In this document: one piece after another, positions 23,341 through 31,896 of the stretch
Layout: each line of letters starts with the position of its first letter
Position numbering within the stretch: position 1 is the first letter of the stretch
Assembly: GCA_036742455.1 (NCBI GenBank)
Contig: DAINQU010000008.1
Coordinates: forward strand, 79,570-143,569
Origin: CAIKZZ01 sp036742455
Lineage (GTDB): Bacteria; Pseudomonadota; Gammaproteobacteria; Steroidobacterales; Steroidobacteraceae
DNA length: 64,000 bases
Reading direction: 5' to 3'
Translations under genes and position numbers: made by a program
The notes under the pieces: model-generated
Seen by the model: the letters and a program-made list of their open reading frames with translations, nothing else
Databases searched by the model: none
Told to the model about the DNA's origin: nothing

Positions 23341-26300
23341 AACGCGTCCTCACGACCGTGATCCTCGCCACCGCCGCGGCTGTGGCGGCGGCGAAGACCG
23401 CGTCCACGCCTGCGGCCGTGTCCGCGAGCGCTGGCATCGACAGCGCGACGGTCTCCGGCCTTGGCGCCCGCAACATCGGCTCCGCCACCATGAGCGGGCG
23501 TATCGCCGCGATCGCCGGCCGCGCGGAGAGCGACGGCGGCGTCACGCTGTACGTCGGCAGTGCGTCCGGCGGCGTCTGGCGGTCCCGCGACGCGGGCACC
23601 ACCTTCCAGCCGATCTTCGATGCGGCCACGGCACAGTCCATCGGCGCGGTGGCCCTCGACCCGAACGATCCGAAGACCGTGTGGGTCGGCACCGGCGAGA
23701 GCTGGATGCGCAACTCGGTGTCGATCGGTGACGGCATCTACGTGTCGCACGACGGCGGTGACACCTGGCAGCACAAGGGGCTGCCCACCTCCGAGCACAT
23801 CGTGCGCATCCTCGTCAGCCCCGCGGACTCGAACACGGTGTACGTGTGCGTGCCGGGGCGCCTCTGGTCGGATTCCGCCGACCGGGGCGTGTACCGCACC
23901 ACCGACGGCGGCACGACCTGGCAGCAGGTCTTAAAAGGCAGCAACCTGTCGACCGGTTGTTCGTCGCTCGCGCTCGATCCGGCGAACCCGAAAAAACTCT
24001 TTGCGGGCCTGTGGGACTTCCGCCGCAAGGGCTGGACCTTCCGCTCCGGCGGTGAGGGGCCGGACGCGCCGTCCGGCTCGGCCTTGTGGAGCAGTGTGGA
24101 CGGGGGCACGACGTGGTCGGAGATGACGGCCGCCAACACGCCGGGACTGCCGGCGAAGCCGTGGGGTCGCGTCGAGATCGTGATCGCGCCGTCGGCACCG
24201 CAGATCGTCTACACCTTCATCGAGAGCGCGCGCTCGGCGCTGTTCCGCTCCGACGATGGCGGGGCGCACTTCGAGGAGCGGGATCGCTCCAGCAGCATGG
24301 TCTGGCGCCCGTTCTACTTCGCGCACCTGATCGTCGATCCGTCGAACCCGGATCGGATCTACAAGCCGGACATGCGGCTCATTGCCTCCGAAGACGGCGG
24401 CAAGAGTTTCTCGATGGTCTCCGGTGGCACGCACGCCGATCATCACGACGTCTGGATCCATCCGCACAACGCGAAGTTTGTCGTCACCGGTGACGACGGC
24501 GGTCTGTGGATCAGCCACGACGGCGCGAACAAGTGGGCGAAGGTCGACTCGCTGCCCGTCTCGCAGTTCTATCACGTCACGGTCGACAACCAAGACCCGT
24601 ATCAGGTTTACGGCGGCTTGCAGGACAACAGCTCCTGGGTCGGCGACTCGGCCTACCCCGGTGGCATCACCAACGGCCGGTGGGAGAACCTCTACGGCGG
24701 CGACGGTTTCTGGGTGTACCCCGATCCCACGGATCCGATCCATTACGTCTATGCCGAAGCGCAGGGCGGATCCATCGGTCGCGTCGACCGGCACACGCTC
24801 GTCCAGCGCGATATCCAGCCCAAGGCGGGTTACCACGAGAAGCTGCGCTTCAACTGGAATGCGCCCATCGCGCTGTCGCCGCACGATCCGAAGCGCCTCT
24901 ACCTCGGAGCGCAGTTCCTGTTCATGACGCGCGATCACGGCCAAAGCTGGTCGCGCATCTCGCCGGACCTGACGACCAACGATCCGCAGAAGCAGCGCCA
25001 AGAGGAGTCCGGTGGCATCACCGTCGACAACTCGGCCGCCGAGATGCACACGACGATTTACACGATCGCCGAGTCACCTGCCGAGGCCGGCGTGATCTGG
25101 GTGGGCACGGACGATGGCAACGTGCAGCTGACGCGCGACGACGGCAAGACCTGGCACAACGTGGTCGCGGCGATCCCGGGTCTGCCGGCGGCCAGTTGGG
25201 TGTCGACGATCGAAGCGGGCCAGGCGCCCGGCGTGGCCTACGCCACCTTTGACCGCCACACCTTCGGCGACTTCGAGCCGTACGTCTACGTCACGCACGA
25301 CTACGGGACGACTTGGACGCGCGTGGCCGGCGCGGGCAGTGGCGTGCGCGGCTACGCGCACGTGGTGCGGGAAGACCCGACCGATGCGCGCGTGCTCTAC
25401 CTTGGCACCGAGTTTGGGTTGTGGATGTCGATCGACGGCGGCGCGCATTGGGCGGCCTTCAAGGGCGGCAACTTCCCCGCGGTGGCCGTGCGCGATCTCG
25501 CCCTGCAACACCGCGATCAGGACCTCGTGATCGCCACCCACGGCCGTGGCCTGTGGATCATCGACGACCTGGCGCCGCTACGGGCGCTGGCGAAGGGCAC
25601 GACGGACGCGTTCCGCTTCCTCGCGACCCGCCCGATCCAGCAGCGTCTGGACGGTAACGGCGGGTGGCCGGAGGGCGACGGCAAGTTCCGCGGCGCCAAC
25701 CCGCCGGACGGCGCGGAGATTGCCTACTACCAACCGACGCGGCACGTCTTTGGCGCTTTGAAGATCGAGATCCTGGACGCAGACGGACACGTGATCGACA
25801 CCGTGCCGGCGGGGAAGCGCAAAGGCATCAATCGGGTGTACTGGTCGATGCAAAGCAAGCCGCCGCGCGTGCCGAGCGCCGCGCAAGCCGCCATGGCCGG
25901 CAGCGTCGGCGCACGCGTGGTACCGGGTCGGTACACCGTTCGGCTGACCAAGAACGGCGAAGTGCACGAAGCGGCGTTGGAGATCGGCGTCGATCGCCGG
26001 GCCGACTACACGGTCGAGGATCGGCGCGCGCATTACGCGGCGGCGATGCGCGTCGGCGCGCTGTTTGAGCGCACCTCGGTGCTCGTCGATCGCGTGAACG
26101 CGACGCGTCGCCTGCTGGCGGATCGCGCCGCTGAGACGACCTCTGACGCGACCCGCGCACAGATCGCGCACCTGGACGCCGCGCTCGATGCGGCGCGCAA
26201 GCAGGTCGTCGCGACGAAGGAGGGCGGTGCGATCACCGGCGAAGAGCGGCTGCGCGAGCACCTCGATCAGGTCTACGGCGCGCTCTTAGGCTACGAGGGG

Positions 26301-26567
26301 CGACCGGCGGCGTACCTGCTGGAACGCGTTGCTGTACTGGACCGTGAGATCGCCGACGTCGAGGCGACGGTGACGGCGCTGTACGCGGGTGAGTTGTCGA
26401 CGCTGAATCAGCGCCTGGAGAGCGAGGGGCTCGCGGTGCTGAGCAGCGTGGCCATCGATCGCGAGGCGGAGGAGGCTGAAGCGGAGACTCTGCTGGCGCG
26501 CGCTTTGGCGCCACGCGATGACGATGCGGACGAAGCCGCCGTCGCCACGCGCGTCGAGCGCGACTGA
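23337..26567 (+). CDS. Secreted Asp-box beta-propeller protein (sortilin/VPS10-like)
   Basis: A 1076-residue exported protein with a short signal peptide (about 20 residues). Two stacked propellers are suggested by at least ten Asp-box (S/T-x-D-x-G-x-x-W/F) repeats, for example SHDGGDTW, TTDGGTTW, SVDGGTTW, SEDGGKSF, TRDHGQSW, TRDDGKTW, THDYGTTW and SIDGGAHW. NLALQHRDQDLVIATHGRG-type ends and GLWIIDDLAPLR mark the propeller close. The C-terminal 300 residues contain a beta domain followed by helices rich in Ala/Arg/Glu. Such proteins are common in Xanthomonadales and Bacteroidetes and are annotated as glycosyl hydrolase BNR or VPS10; the substrate is unknown. Confidence 0.8.
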   Translation: MKRVLTTVILATAAAVAAAKTASTPAAVSASAGIDSATVSGLGARNIGSATMSGRIAAIAGRAESDGGVTLYVGSASGGVWRSRDAGTTFQPIFDAATAQSIGAVALDPNDPKTVWVGTGESWMRNSVSIGDGIYVSHDGGDTWQHKGLPTSEHIVRILVSPADSNTVYVCVPGRLWSDSADRGVYRTTDGGTTWQQVLKGSNLSTGCSSLALDPANPKKLFAGLWDFRRKGWTFRSGGEGPDAPSGSALWSSVDGGTTWSEMTAANTPGLPAKPWGRVEIVIAPSAPQIVYTFIESARSALFRSDDGGAHFEERDRSSSMVWRPFYFAHLIVDPSNPDRIYKPDMRLIASEDGGKSFSMVSGGTHADHHDVWIHPHNAKFVVTGDDGGLWISHDGANKWAKVDSLPVSQFYHVTVDNQDPYQVYGGLQDNSSWVGDSAYPGGITNGRWENLYGGDGFWVYPDPTDPIHYVYAEAQGGSIGRVDRHTLVQRDIQPKAGYHEKLRFNWNAPIALSPHDPKRLYLGAQFLFMTRDHGQSWSRISPDLTTNDPQKQRQEESGGITVDNSAAEMHTTIYTIAESPAEAGVIWVGTDDGNVQLTRDDGKTWHNVVAAIPGLPAASWVSTIEAGQAPGVAYATFDRHTFGDFEPYVYVTHDYGTTWTRVAGAGSGVRGYAHVVREDPTDARVLYLGTEFGLWMSIDGGAHWAAFKGGNFPAVAVRDLALQHRDQDLVIATHGRGLWIIDDLAPLRALAKGTTDAFRFLATRPIQQRLDGNGGWPEGDGKFRGANPPDGAEIAYYQPTRHVFGALKIEILDADGHVIDTVPAGKRKGINRVYWSMQSKPPRVPSAAQAAMAGSVGARVVPGRYTVRLTKNGEVHEAALEIGVDRRADYTVEDRRAHYAAAMRVGALFERTSVLVDRVNATRRLLADRAAETTSDATRAQIAHLDAALDAARKQVVATKEGGAITGEERLREHLDQVYGALLGYEGRPAAYLLERVAVLDREIADVEATVTALYAGELSTLNQRLESEGLAVLSSVAIDREAEEAEAETLLARALAPRDDDADEAAVATRVERD

Positions 26568-26577
26568 GTGAGGGGGT

Positions 26578-26604
26578 GGAGCGCCCGCGGCGAGCGGGCG
26601 CTCC
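26578..26604. terminator. Perfect GC-rich hairpin between convergent genes
   Basis: 11-bp stem GGAGCGCCCGC (26578-26588) / GCGGGCGCTCC (26594-26604), loop GGCGA, 11 bases after the propeller gene and 20 before the convergent small gene ends. No U-tract on either strand. Confidence 0.5.
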
Positions 26605-26623
26605 GCGCGGTGCTGCGACGCGA

Positions 26624-26854
26624 TCAGGCGTCGTCGATGTCGAAATCCTCGAAGTCCTCGACGAGCGACTTCGTGCGCTTCTTCTCCAGGTAGTCTTCGA
26701 GGCGTCGCCAAGCCGGCTCTTCGCCGGGCTTTAATTTACGGCGCTTCTGCGCATCCATGGAGCGCAACATCCGATCGACGTTCGGACCGTCGACGTCGGC
26801 GACGTCGTCATCCGCATCGTCCAAAAAATCGTCGTGAGTCGACTTCTCGCTCAT
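26624..26854 (-). CDS. Small acidic protein, PA3496-like
   Basis: A 76-residue protein: Asp-rich N-terminus (DDFLDDADDDVADVD), basic middle (RSMDAQKRRKLKPGEEPAWRRLEDYLEKKRT) and acidic C-terminus (EDFEDFDIDD). The last part, a helix W-R-R-x-E-D-Y-L-E-x-K-R followed by a DF/DI tail, resembles the PA3496 family of putative envelope-integrity proteins. A sigma-70 type promoter (26887-26916) lies about 30 bases upstream. Function is unknown. Confidence 0.65.
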   Translation of the reverse strand: MSEKSTHDDFLDDADDDVADVDGPNVDRMLRSMDAQKRRKLKPGEEPAWRRLEDYLEKKRTKSLVEDFEDFDIDDA

Positions 26855-26874
26855 GTCAGAGGACCAACACTAGG

Positions 26875-26908
26875 GCGGGCGGCGAATTTATAAGGCAGCG
26901 CCGCCCGC
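26875..26908 (-). terminator. Hairpin after gspF with a promoter in its loop
   Basis: Perfect 10-bp stem GCGGGCGGCG (26875-26884) / CGCCGCCCGC (26899-26908), 14 bases downstream of the gspF stop on the minus strand. The 14-base loop contains the -10 box of the next gene. Confidence 0.5.
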
Positions 26909-26916
26909 TCTGGCAA
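26887..26916 (-). promoter_or_regulatory. Sigma-70 promoter of the PA3496-like gene
   Basis: Minus-strand TTGCCA (26916-26911), 18-base spacer, TATAAA (26892-26887). Transcription would start near 26880, about 26 bases before the ATG at 26854. Confidence 0.5.
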
Positions 26917-26921
26917 GAGGG

Positions 26922-28139
26922 TCAGTGCACGAGTTGATTGAGCTCGAATATCGGCAGCAGCAAGGCGAGCACGATGAGCAGCACGATGCCGCCCATGACG
27001 AGAATCATCGCCGGCCCGAGGATGTTAACGGCGGTGTTCACAATGCCGTCCATGTCCCGTTCCTGATTGGTGGCCGCACGCTCGAGCATGGTCTCCAACT
27101 CGCCGCTCGACTCGCCGCTCGCGATCAGGTGTATGAGCATGGGCGGGAACAGTCGGGAGGCGCCGAGCGATTTGGCGATCGGGGCGCCTTCGCGCACCTT
27201 GACGGCCGCTTCGGCGACGGCCTCGCGCATCGGCAAATTCGCGACGACTTCGCCGGAGATGCGCAGTGCCTCGAGCACGGGCACCGTGCTCGCGGTCAAG
27301 ATCGACAGCGTGCGTGCGAAACGCGCAGCGTTCACGCCTCGCGCGACGCGGCCGATGATCGCGAGCTTTAAGACACCGTGATCCCAGCGGCGGCGGGCGT
27401 CGGGGTTCTTCAGCCAGCGCTTGGTGCCCCAGATGATGCCCGCGGTGACCGCCGCGAGGAGCCACCACCACTGCCGAAAGCCGTCGCTCGCCGCGATCAA
27501 GACGCGGGTCAACAACGGCAACTGGTGTTTGCCGGCTTTGAACACGTTGACCACTTCCGGGACGACGTAGCCGAGCAGCAGCGAGACGATCACGATACAG
27601 ACGATGGTCAAGAGGATCGGATAGACGAGCGCATTACGAACGCGTGACTGGAGGATCTCGCGGTTCTCGGTGTAATCCGCGAGTCGCTCGAGCACGCCGT
27701 CGAGGCGTCCGGCCTGTTCGCCGGCGGCGACCGTGGCGCGGTAGATTTCCGGGAAGACCTGCGGGAACACGCCGAGTCCGTCCGCCAGCGTACGACCCTC
27801 GAGCACGCGCGCGCGCACGCCCGAGATGATCGCCGCGACCCGCGGTTTCTCGGTCTGCTGCGAGGTCGCCAAGAGCGCCTCTTCGAGGGGGAGCCCGGCG
27901 CGGGTGAGCGTCGCCAGCTGGCGCGTTAACAACGCCAGATCGGTGGCCGAGATCCCGCGACGCAGCGTGAAGCGGCCGCCGGCGCGCTTGTGTTCGCGCT
28001 GCTCGACCTCGGTGATGCTGACGGGCAGTAGCCCTTGTTCGCGCAGTTGCTGGCGCACCCCGCGGGCGGTGTCGCCCTCGAGGAGGCCGCGCTTCTCGCG
28101 TCCGGAGGCATCGACAGCAACGTATTCAAAGGCGGCCAC
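26922..28139 (-). CDS. gspF: Type II secretion inner-membrane platform protein GspF
   Basis: A 405-residue polytopic protein with two repeated GspF domains: the first with LALLTRQLATLTRAGLPLEEAL (about 68-89), the second with FARTLSILTASTVPVLEALRISGEVV (about 275-300). Three transmembrane segments are at about 172-192, 224-240 and 372-396. GspF anchors the platform above the GspE ATPase. It is last in a gspC-D-E-F operon, seven bases after gspE. PilC is a homologue, but the secretin and GspC context supports GspF. Confidence 0.93.
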   Translation of the reverse strand: MAAFEYVAVDASGREKRGLLEGDTARGVRQQLREQGLLPVSITEVEQREHKRAGGRFTLRRGISATDLALLTRQLATLTRAGLPLEEALLATSQQTEKPRVAAIISGVRARVLEGRTLADGLGVFPQVFPEIYRATVAAGEQAGRLDGVLERLADYTENREILQSRVRNALVYPILLTIVCIVIVSLLLGYVVPEVVNVFKAGKHQLPLLTRVLIAASDGFRQWWWLLAAVTAGIIWGTKRWLKNPDARRRWDHGVLKLAIIGRVARGVNAARFARTLSILTASTVPVLEALRISGEVVANLPMREAVAEAAVKVREGAPIAKSLGASRLFPPMLIHLIASGESSGELETMLERAATNQERDMDGIVNTAVNILGPAMILVMGGIVLLIVLALLLPIFELNQLVH

Positions 28140-28145
28140 GGCGGA

Positions 28146-29618
28146 TCAATCCTCGCGCGTGACGCGCAGCACTTCTTCGAGCGTCGTCTGGCCGGCCAAG
28201 ATGCGGCGGCGGCCGTCGTCGCGGATACCGGGTGTCGAGGCGCGCGCATGGCGCTCGAGTTCGTGCTCGCCGGCGCCGTCGTGGATCAACTGGCGCATGC
28301 CTTCGTCGACCAGCGTCAACTCATAGATGCCGGTACGGCCGCGATAGCCGCCGTGCGCGCCGGCACCGGCCTTGTACAACGTGGTGGGCTGATCGGCGGG
28401 CACGCCGAGCAGTTCGCGCTCGCGCTCGCTCGCCTGGTACGCGACGGCGGTGGAGGGCTCGAGCACGCGCACCAGGCGTTGCGCGACGACGCCGAGCAGC
28501 GTGGAGGACAGCAAGAACGGCTCGACACCCATGTCGCGCAGACGCGTGATGGCGCCCACGGCGGTGTTGGTGTGCAAAGTGGAGAGCACCAAGTGACCGG
28601 TCAGCGACGCCTGCACGGCGATCTGGGCCGTCTCGATGTCGCGGATTTCGCCGATCATGACGACGTCCGGGTCCTGGCGCAGGATCGCGCGCAGTCCGCG
28701 CGCGAAGGTCATGTCGACCTTTGTGTTTACCTGGGTCTGGCCGATGCCGTCGATGTAGTACTCGATCGGATCCTCGACCGTCATGATGTTGCGGGTGGCG
28801 TCGTTCAGGCGTTCGAGCGCGGCGTAGAGCGTCGTTGTCTTACCCGAGCCGGTGGGACCCGTGACGAGGATGATGCCGTAGGGTTTGTGGATCAGCTCAT
28901 CGATCTGGTTCTGCGTGCGCGGCTCCATGCCCAGGTGACCGAGGTCCAAGCGCCCGGCCTGCTTGTCCAAAAGTCGCATCACGACCCGTTCGCCGTGTCC
29001 CGAGGGCAGGGTCGAAACGCGCACGTCGACCGGCCGGCCGGCGATGCGCAGCGAGATACGACCGTCTTGCGGCAGGCGCTTCTCGGCGATGTCGAGCTTC
29101 GACATGACCTTGATACGCGACACAACGACGGCGGCGAGGGCGCGCTTCGATTGCAGCACTTCGCGCAGCACACCGTGCACGCGGAAGCGGATGACGAGGC
29201 GATTTTCGAACGGTTCGACGTGGATGTCCGACGCGTTCTCGCGCACGGCTTGGGTCAGGACGGCGTTGATCAGCTTGATGATCGGCGCGTCGTCCTCGCT
29301 CTCCATGAGGTCGGACGGCTCGGGCAGTTCGTCCGCCAAATGGGTGAGATCGGTGTCCTCTTCCAGACCCTCGGCGGCTTCGGCCGCCGCGTTCTCACCC
29401 GAGGCGTACCCGGCTTGCAGCAGGGCCTCGAAACGGTTCTCGTCCACGGTCTCGAAGACCAACGGGCGACCGAGATGACGGCGTGCCTCGGCGATCGCCC
29501 GTCGATCGAAGCCGTCGCGGACGATCAGCTTCAGCGCGGGCCCGTCGCTCGACGCAACGAGCAGCCCGTGCTTTTTGGCAAACGCGAAGGGGAGCCGACG
29601 GTCGGTCACCGCGTTCAT
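28146..29618 (-). CDS. gspE: Type II secretion ATPase GspE (cysteine-free)
   Basis: A 490-residue hexameric ATPase that powers pseudopilus assembly. It has an N-terminal GspE-N domain (1-80), a linker PIIKLINAVLTQAVRENASDIHVEP, Walker A GPTGSGKTTTLYAAL (about 254-268), Asp box, Walker B DPDVVMIGEIRD and the His box TLHTNTA. The C-terminal subdomain normally carries a zinc-binding tetracysteine; here QRLVRVLEPSTA and KAGAGAHGGYRGRTGIYEL occupy those places and the whole protein has no cysteine. It overlaps the gspD stop by ATGA and is followed by gspF. PilB is excluded by context and by the missing long N-terminus. Confidence 0.93.
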   Translation of the reverse strand: MNAVTDRRLPFAFAKKHGLLVASSDGPALKLIVRDGFDRRAIAEARRHLGRPLVFETVDENRFEALLQAGYASGENAAAEAAEGLEEDTDLTHLADELPEPSDLMESEDDAPIIKLINAVLTQAVRENASDIHVEPFENRLVIRFRVHGVLREVLQSKRALAAVVVSRIKVMSKLDIAEKRLPQDGRISLRIAGRPVDVRVSTLPSGHGERVVMRLLDKQAGRLDLGHLGMEPRTQNQIDELIHKPYGIILVTGPTGSGKTTTLYAALERLNDATRNIMTVEDPIEYYIDGIGQTQVNTKVDMTFARGLRAILRQDPDVVMIGEIRDIETAQIAVQASLTGHLVLSTLHTNTAVGAITRLRDMGVEPFLLSSTLLGVVAQRLVRVLEPSTAVAYQASERERELLGVPADQPTTLYKAGAGAHGGYRGRTGIYELTLVDEGMRQLIHDGAGEHELERHARASTPGIRDDGRRRILAGQTTLEEVLRVTRED

Positions 29619-31873
29619 TCGTGCGGGCCGTCGGTGACCGGTGCGGGCTCAGTCGGCACCGTGGGCGCGGGTGCAGGGACCGGGGCCGGAACGGTCGTGG
29701 TCGCCGGCGGCGTCGCCGCCGCTTTGATGGCTTGCTGCCGCTCAAGCGCAGCCTCGCCTTCGCGCCGGGCGCGGGCCTTCGGCGTTTCCACGGGCGGGGC
29801 CGACGACGGCTGCAGGTCCTTCAGATCCGGCATGGTCGGCTGCGGCACGTTCGGTTGCATGTCGACGTGCTTGCCGCGCGCCAACTCCATACCGCGCATG
29901 TAGTTGTACTTGGCCGAGGTCTCGCTCGCCATCTGCGCGCCATCGACCAGAATCTTCGGACGCAGGAACACCATCAGGTTGGTCTTTTCTTTCGACGATG
30001 AGCGCGTCTTGAACAGGTTGCCAATGCCCGGCAACGCGCCCAAGAACGGAACGCGCTGCTCACTGCTCGAGACGTTGTCCGAGATGAGGCCGCCGAGGAC
30101 GATGATTTCGCCGTCTTGGGCGAGCACGCGGGTGTTGATCACGCGCTTGGAGGTCTGCACGTCGACGGTTGCGATCGAGCTCTTGATGAGGTTCGACACT
30201 TCCTGCTCGATCTTGAGCAGCACCGTGCCGTCGTCGGTGATCTGCGGCGTGATCTTCAGAATCGTGCCGACTTCCTGGCGTTGAATCGTCTGGAAGGGGT
30301 TCACGATGCCGGTCGTTCCGGTGGTGCCCGTCGTACCGGTGGTGCCGGCGGCGGCGCCGGCCAAGCCGTAGCTCGAGGAATAGCTGCCCGTGAGGAACGG
30401 CACTTCGGTCGCCACCTTGATCTGCGCTTCCTGATTGTCGAGCGTCACGATCGAGGGGGTCGAAATGATGTTGGTGTTCGCTTTGCCCTCGAGCGCACTG
30501 AGGATGGCGCCGAAGTTCACACCGGCTTGCTTGAGACGGCCGATACCGACCGTGAGGCCGTTCGGGACGGCCGAGGCCGCGGTGGCCGCCGAACTCGTGC
30601 CGGCCAAGGCGGTCGCCGCGATGGTCGCGATGGACGGACCCGAGGTCCCGACCGGGGACACGAAGCCGCCGACCGGCTGATTGTTGTTGGAGCCGTCAAA
30701 GAACCAGTTGACGCCGAGGTCCACGTTCGAGGAACCGGTGATCTCGACGATGATCGCCTCGACTTGGACTTCCAGACGGCGGATATCGAGGTGATCGACG
30801 ATGTCCATCAACTGGCGCATCTGCTTCGACGGCGCCGTGATGACGAGCGCGTTGGTGGCGGGGTCTGCCCAAATGGAGGTCGTCTTGTCCGCCGCACCGG
30901 TGGTGGCCGCGCCGGCTGCGGCGCCTTGCCCCGCGGCCGCTTGCAATTGTTCTTTCAGGCTCTTCGAGATCTTCTCGGCATCGGCGTATTTCAGATAGCG
31001 CACGCGAGTGCCCGAGCCGGTCTCAAGCGGCGTGTCCAAGTGCGCCACCAAGGCGCGCAGCTTCAGTCGCTGATTCTTGTCGCCCGAGAGCAGCACGCTG
31101 TTGGTGCGATCGTCCGCGATGACCTTGGCCGCGGCGCCGCCTTCGGCCGCCTGTCCACCGGCCGAGAGTTGATTGATCACGCGGGTGATCTCACCGGCTG
31201 TCGCGTGCTCGAGGCGGATCACATCGATGTCGTCGTCGCCGCCTTGTTCGATGCGCTCCAAGATCCGCACCAGGCGGTTCACGTTGTTGGCGTGATCCGA
31301 AATGATCAGCATGTTCGTCGCCGGGTACGCCGCCAAGTGGCCGTTCTGCGGAATCAAGGGGCGTAGGATCGGTACGAGCTGTGCGGCGCTCGCGTTTTTC
31401 AGCTGCACGACTTGGGTGACGAGCTCGTCCGAACTGTCACTGACGTGATCGGGGAGGTCGTTGGCCGGCACTTGGCGGGAATTCGCGTCCGGGATGATCT
31501 TCCACAGTTTGCCCGACGGCACCGCCACGAAGCCGTGGACCTGCAGGATCGACAGGAAGGCTTCGTAGAACGCGTCGGGCGTCATCGGCGTCGACGAGAG
31601 CATCGTCACCTGCGCCTTGACGCGCGGGTCGATGATGAAGTTCTTACCGGTGATCTGGCTGATCGCTTCCACGATCTGCGTGAGATCGGCGTCCTTGTAG
31701 TTGGGCGTGATCATCGCCTGGGCGAGCGCCGACGCCTGCGGTGCCGACTGCGGCGCCACCGGCGCGGGCGGGACGACCGGTTGGGCACCGGCGCCGGCAC
31801 CGATCGTCACCGACAAGGCGGTGGCGATCGCGGTCGCGAGGGACAAGGAACGGGACTTTAGATTCGGCAGCAT
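29615..31873 (-). CDS. gspD: Type II secretion outer-membrane secretin GspD
   Basis: A 752-residue secretin with signal peptide (MLPNLKSRSLSLATAIATAL, cleavage near AGAQP). N0 (MITPNYKDADLTQIVEAISQITGKNFIIDPRV), N1-N3 with RLVRILERIEQGG and VRYLKYADAEKISKSL, then the secretin barrel with VPFLTGSYSSS, VGTILKITPQI and ISTPSIVTLDNQEAQI. The gate/loop region has a Thr-Gly repeat (TTGTTGTTGTTG). The C-terminus is not a pilotin-binding S-domain but a Pro/Ala/Thr-rich tail ending GPHE. No lipobox is present, so targeting may rely on the tail or on an unlinked pilotin. Confidence 0.95.
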   Translation of the reverse strand: MLPNLKSRSLSLATAIATALSVTIGAGAGAQPVVPPAPVAPQSAPQASALAQAMITPNYKDADLTQIVEAISQITGKNFIIDPRVKAQVTMLSSTPMTPDAFYEAFLSILQVHGFVAVPSGKLWKIIPDANSRQVPANDLPDHVSDSSDELVTQVVQLKNASAAQLVPILRPLIPQNGHLAAYPATNMLIISDHANNVNRLVRILERIEQGGDDDIDVIRLEHATAGEITRVINQLSAGGQAAEGGAAAKVIADDRTNSVLLSGDKNQRLKLRALVAHLDTPLETGSGTRVRYLKYADAEKISKSLKEQLQAAAGQGAAAGAATTGAADKTTSIWADPATNALVITAPSKQMRQLMDIVDHLDIRRLEVQVEAIIVEITGSSNVDLGVNWFFDGSNNNQPVGGFVSPVGTSGPSIATIAATALAGTSSAATAASAVPNGLTVGIGRLKQAGVNFGAILSALEGKANTNIISTPSIVTLDNQEAQIKVATEVPFLTGSYSSSYGLAGAAAGTTGTTGTTGTTGIVNPFQTIQRQEVGTILKITPQITDDGTVLLKIEQEVSNLIKSSIATVDVQTSKRVINTRVLAQDGEIIVLGGLISDNVSSSEQRVPFLGALPGIGNLFKTRSSSKEKTNLMVFLRPKILVDGAQMASETSAKYNYMRGMELARGKHVDMQPNVPQPTMPDLKDLQPSSAPPVETPKARARREGEAALERQQAIKAAATPPATTTVPAPVPAPAPTVPTEPAPVTDGPHE

Positions 31874-31896
31874 GGGATTCTCGGCGCGACAGCGCG

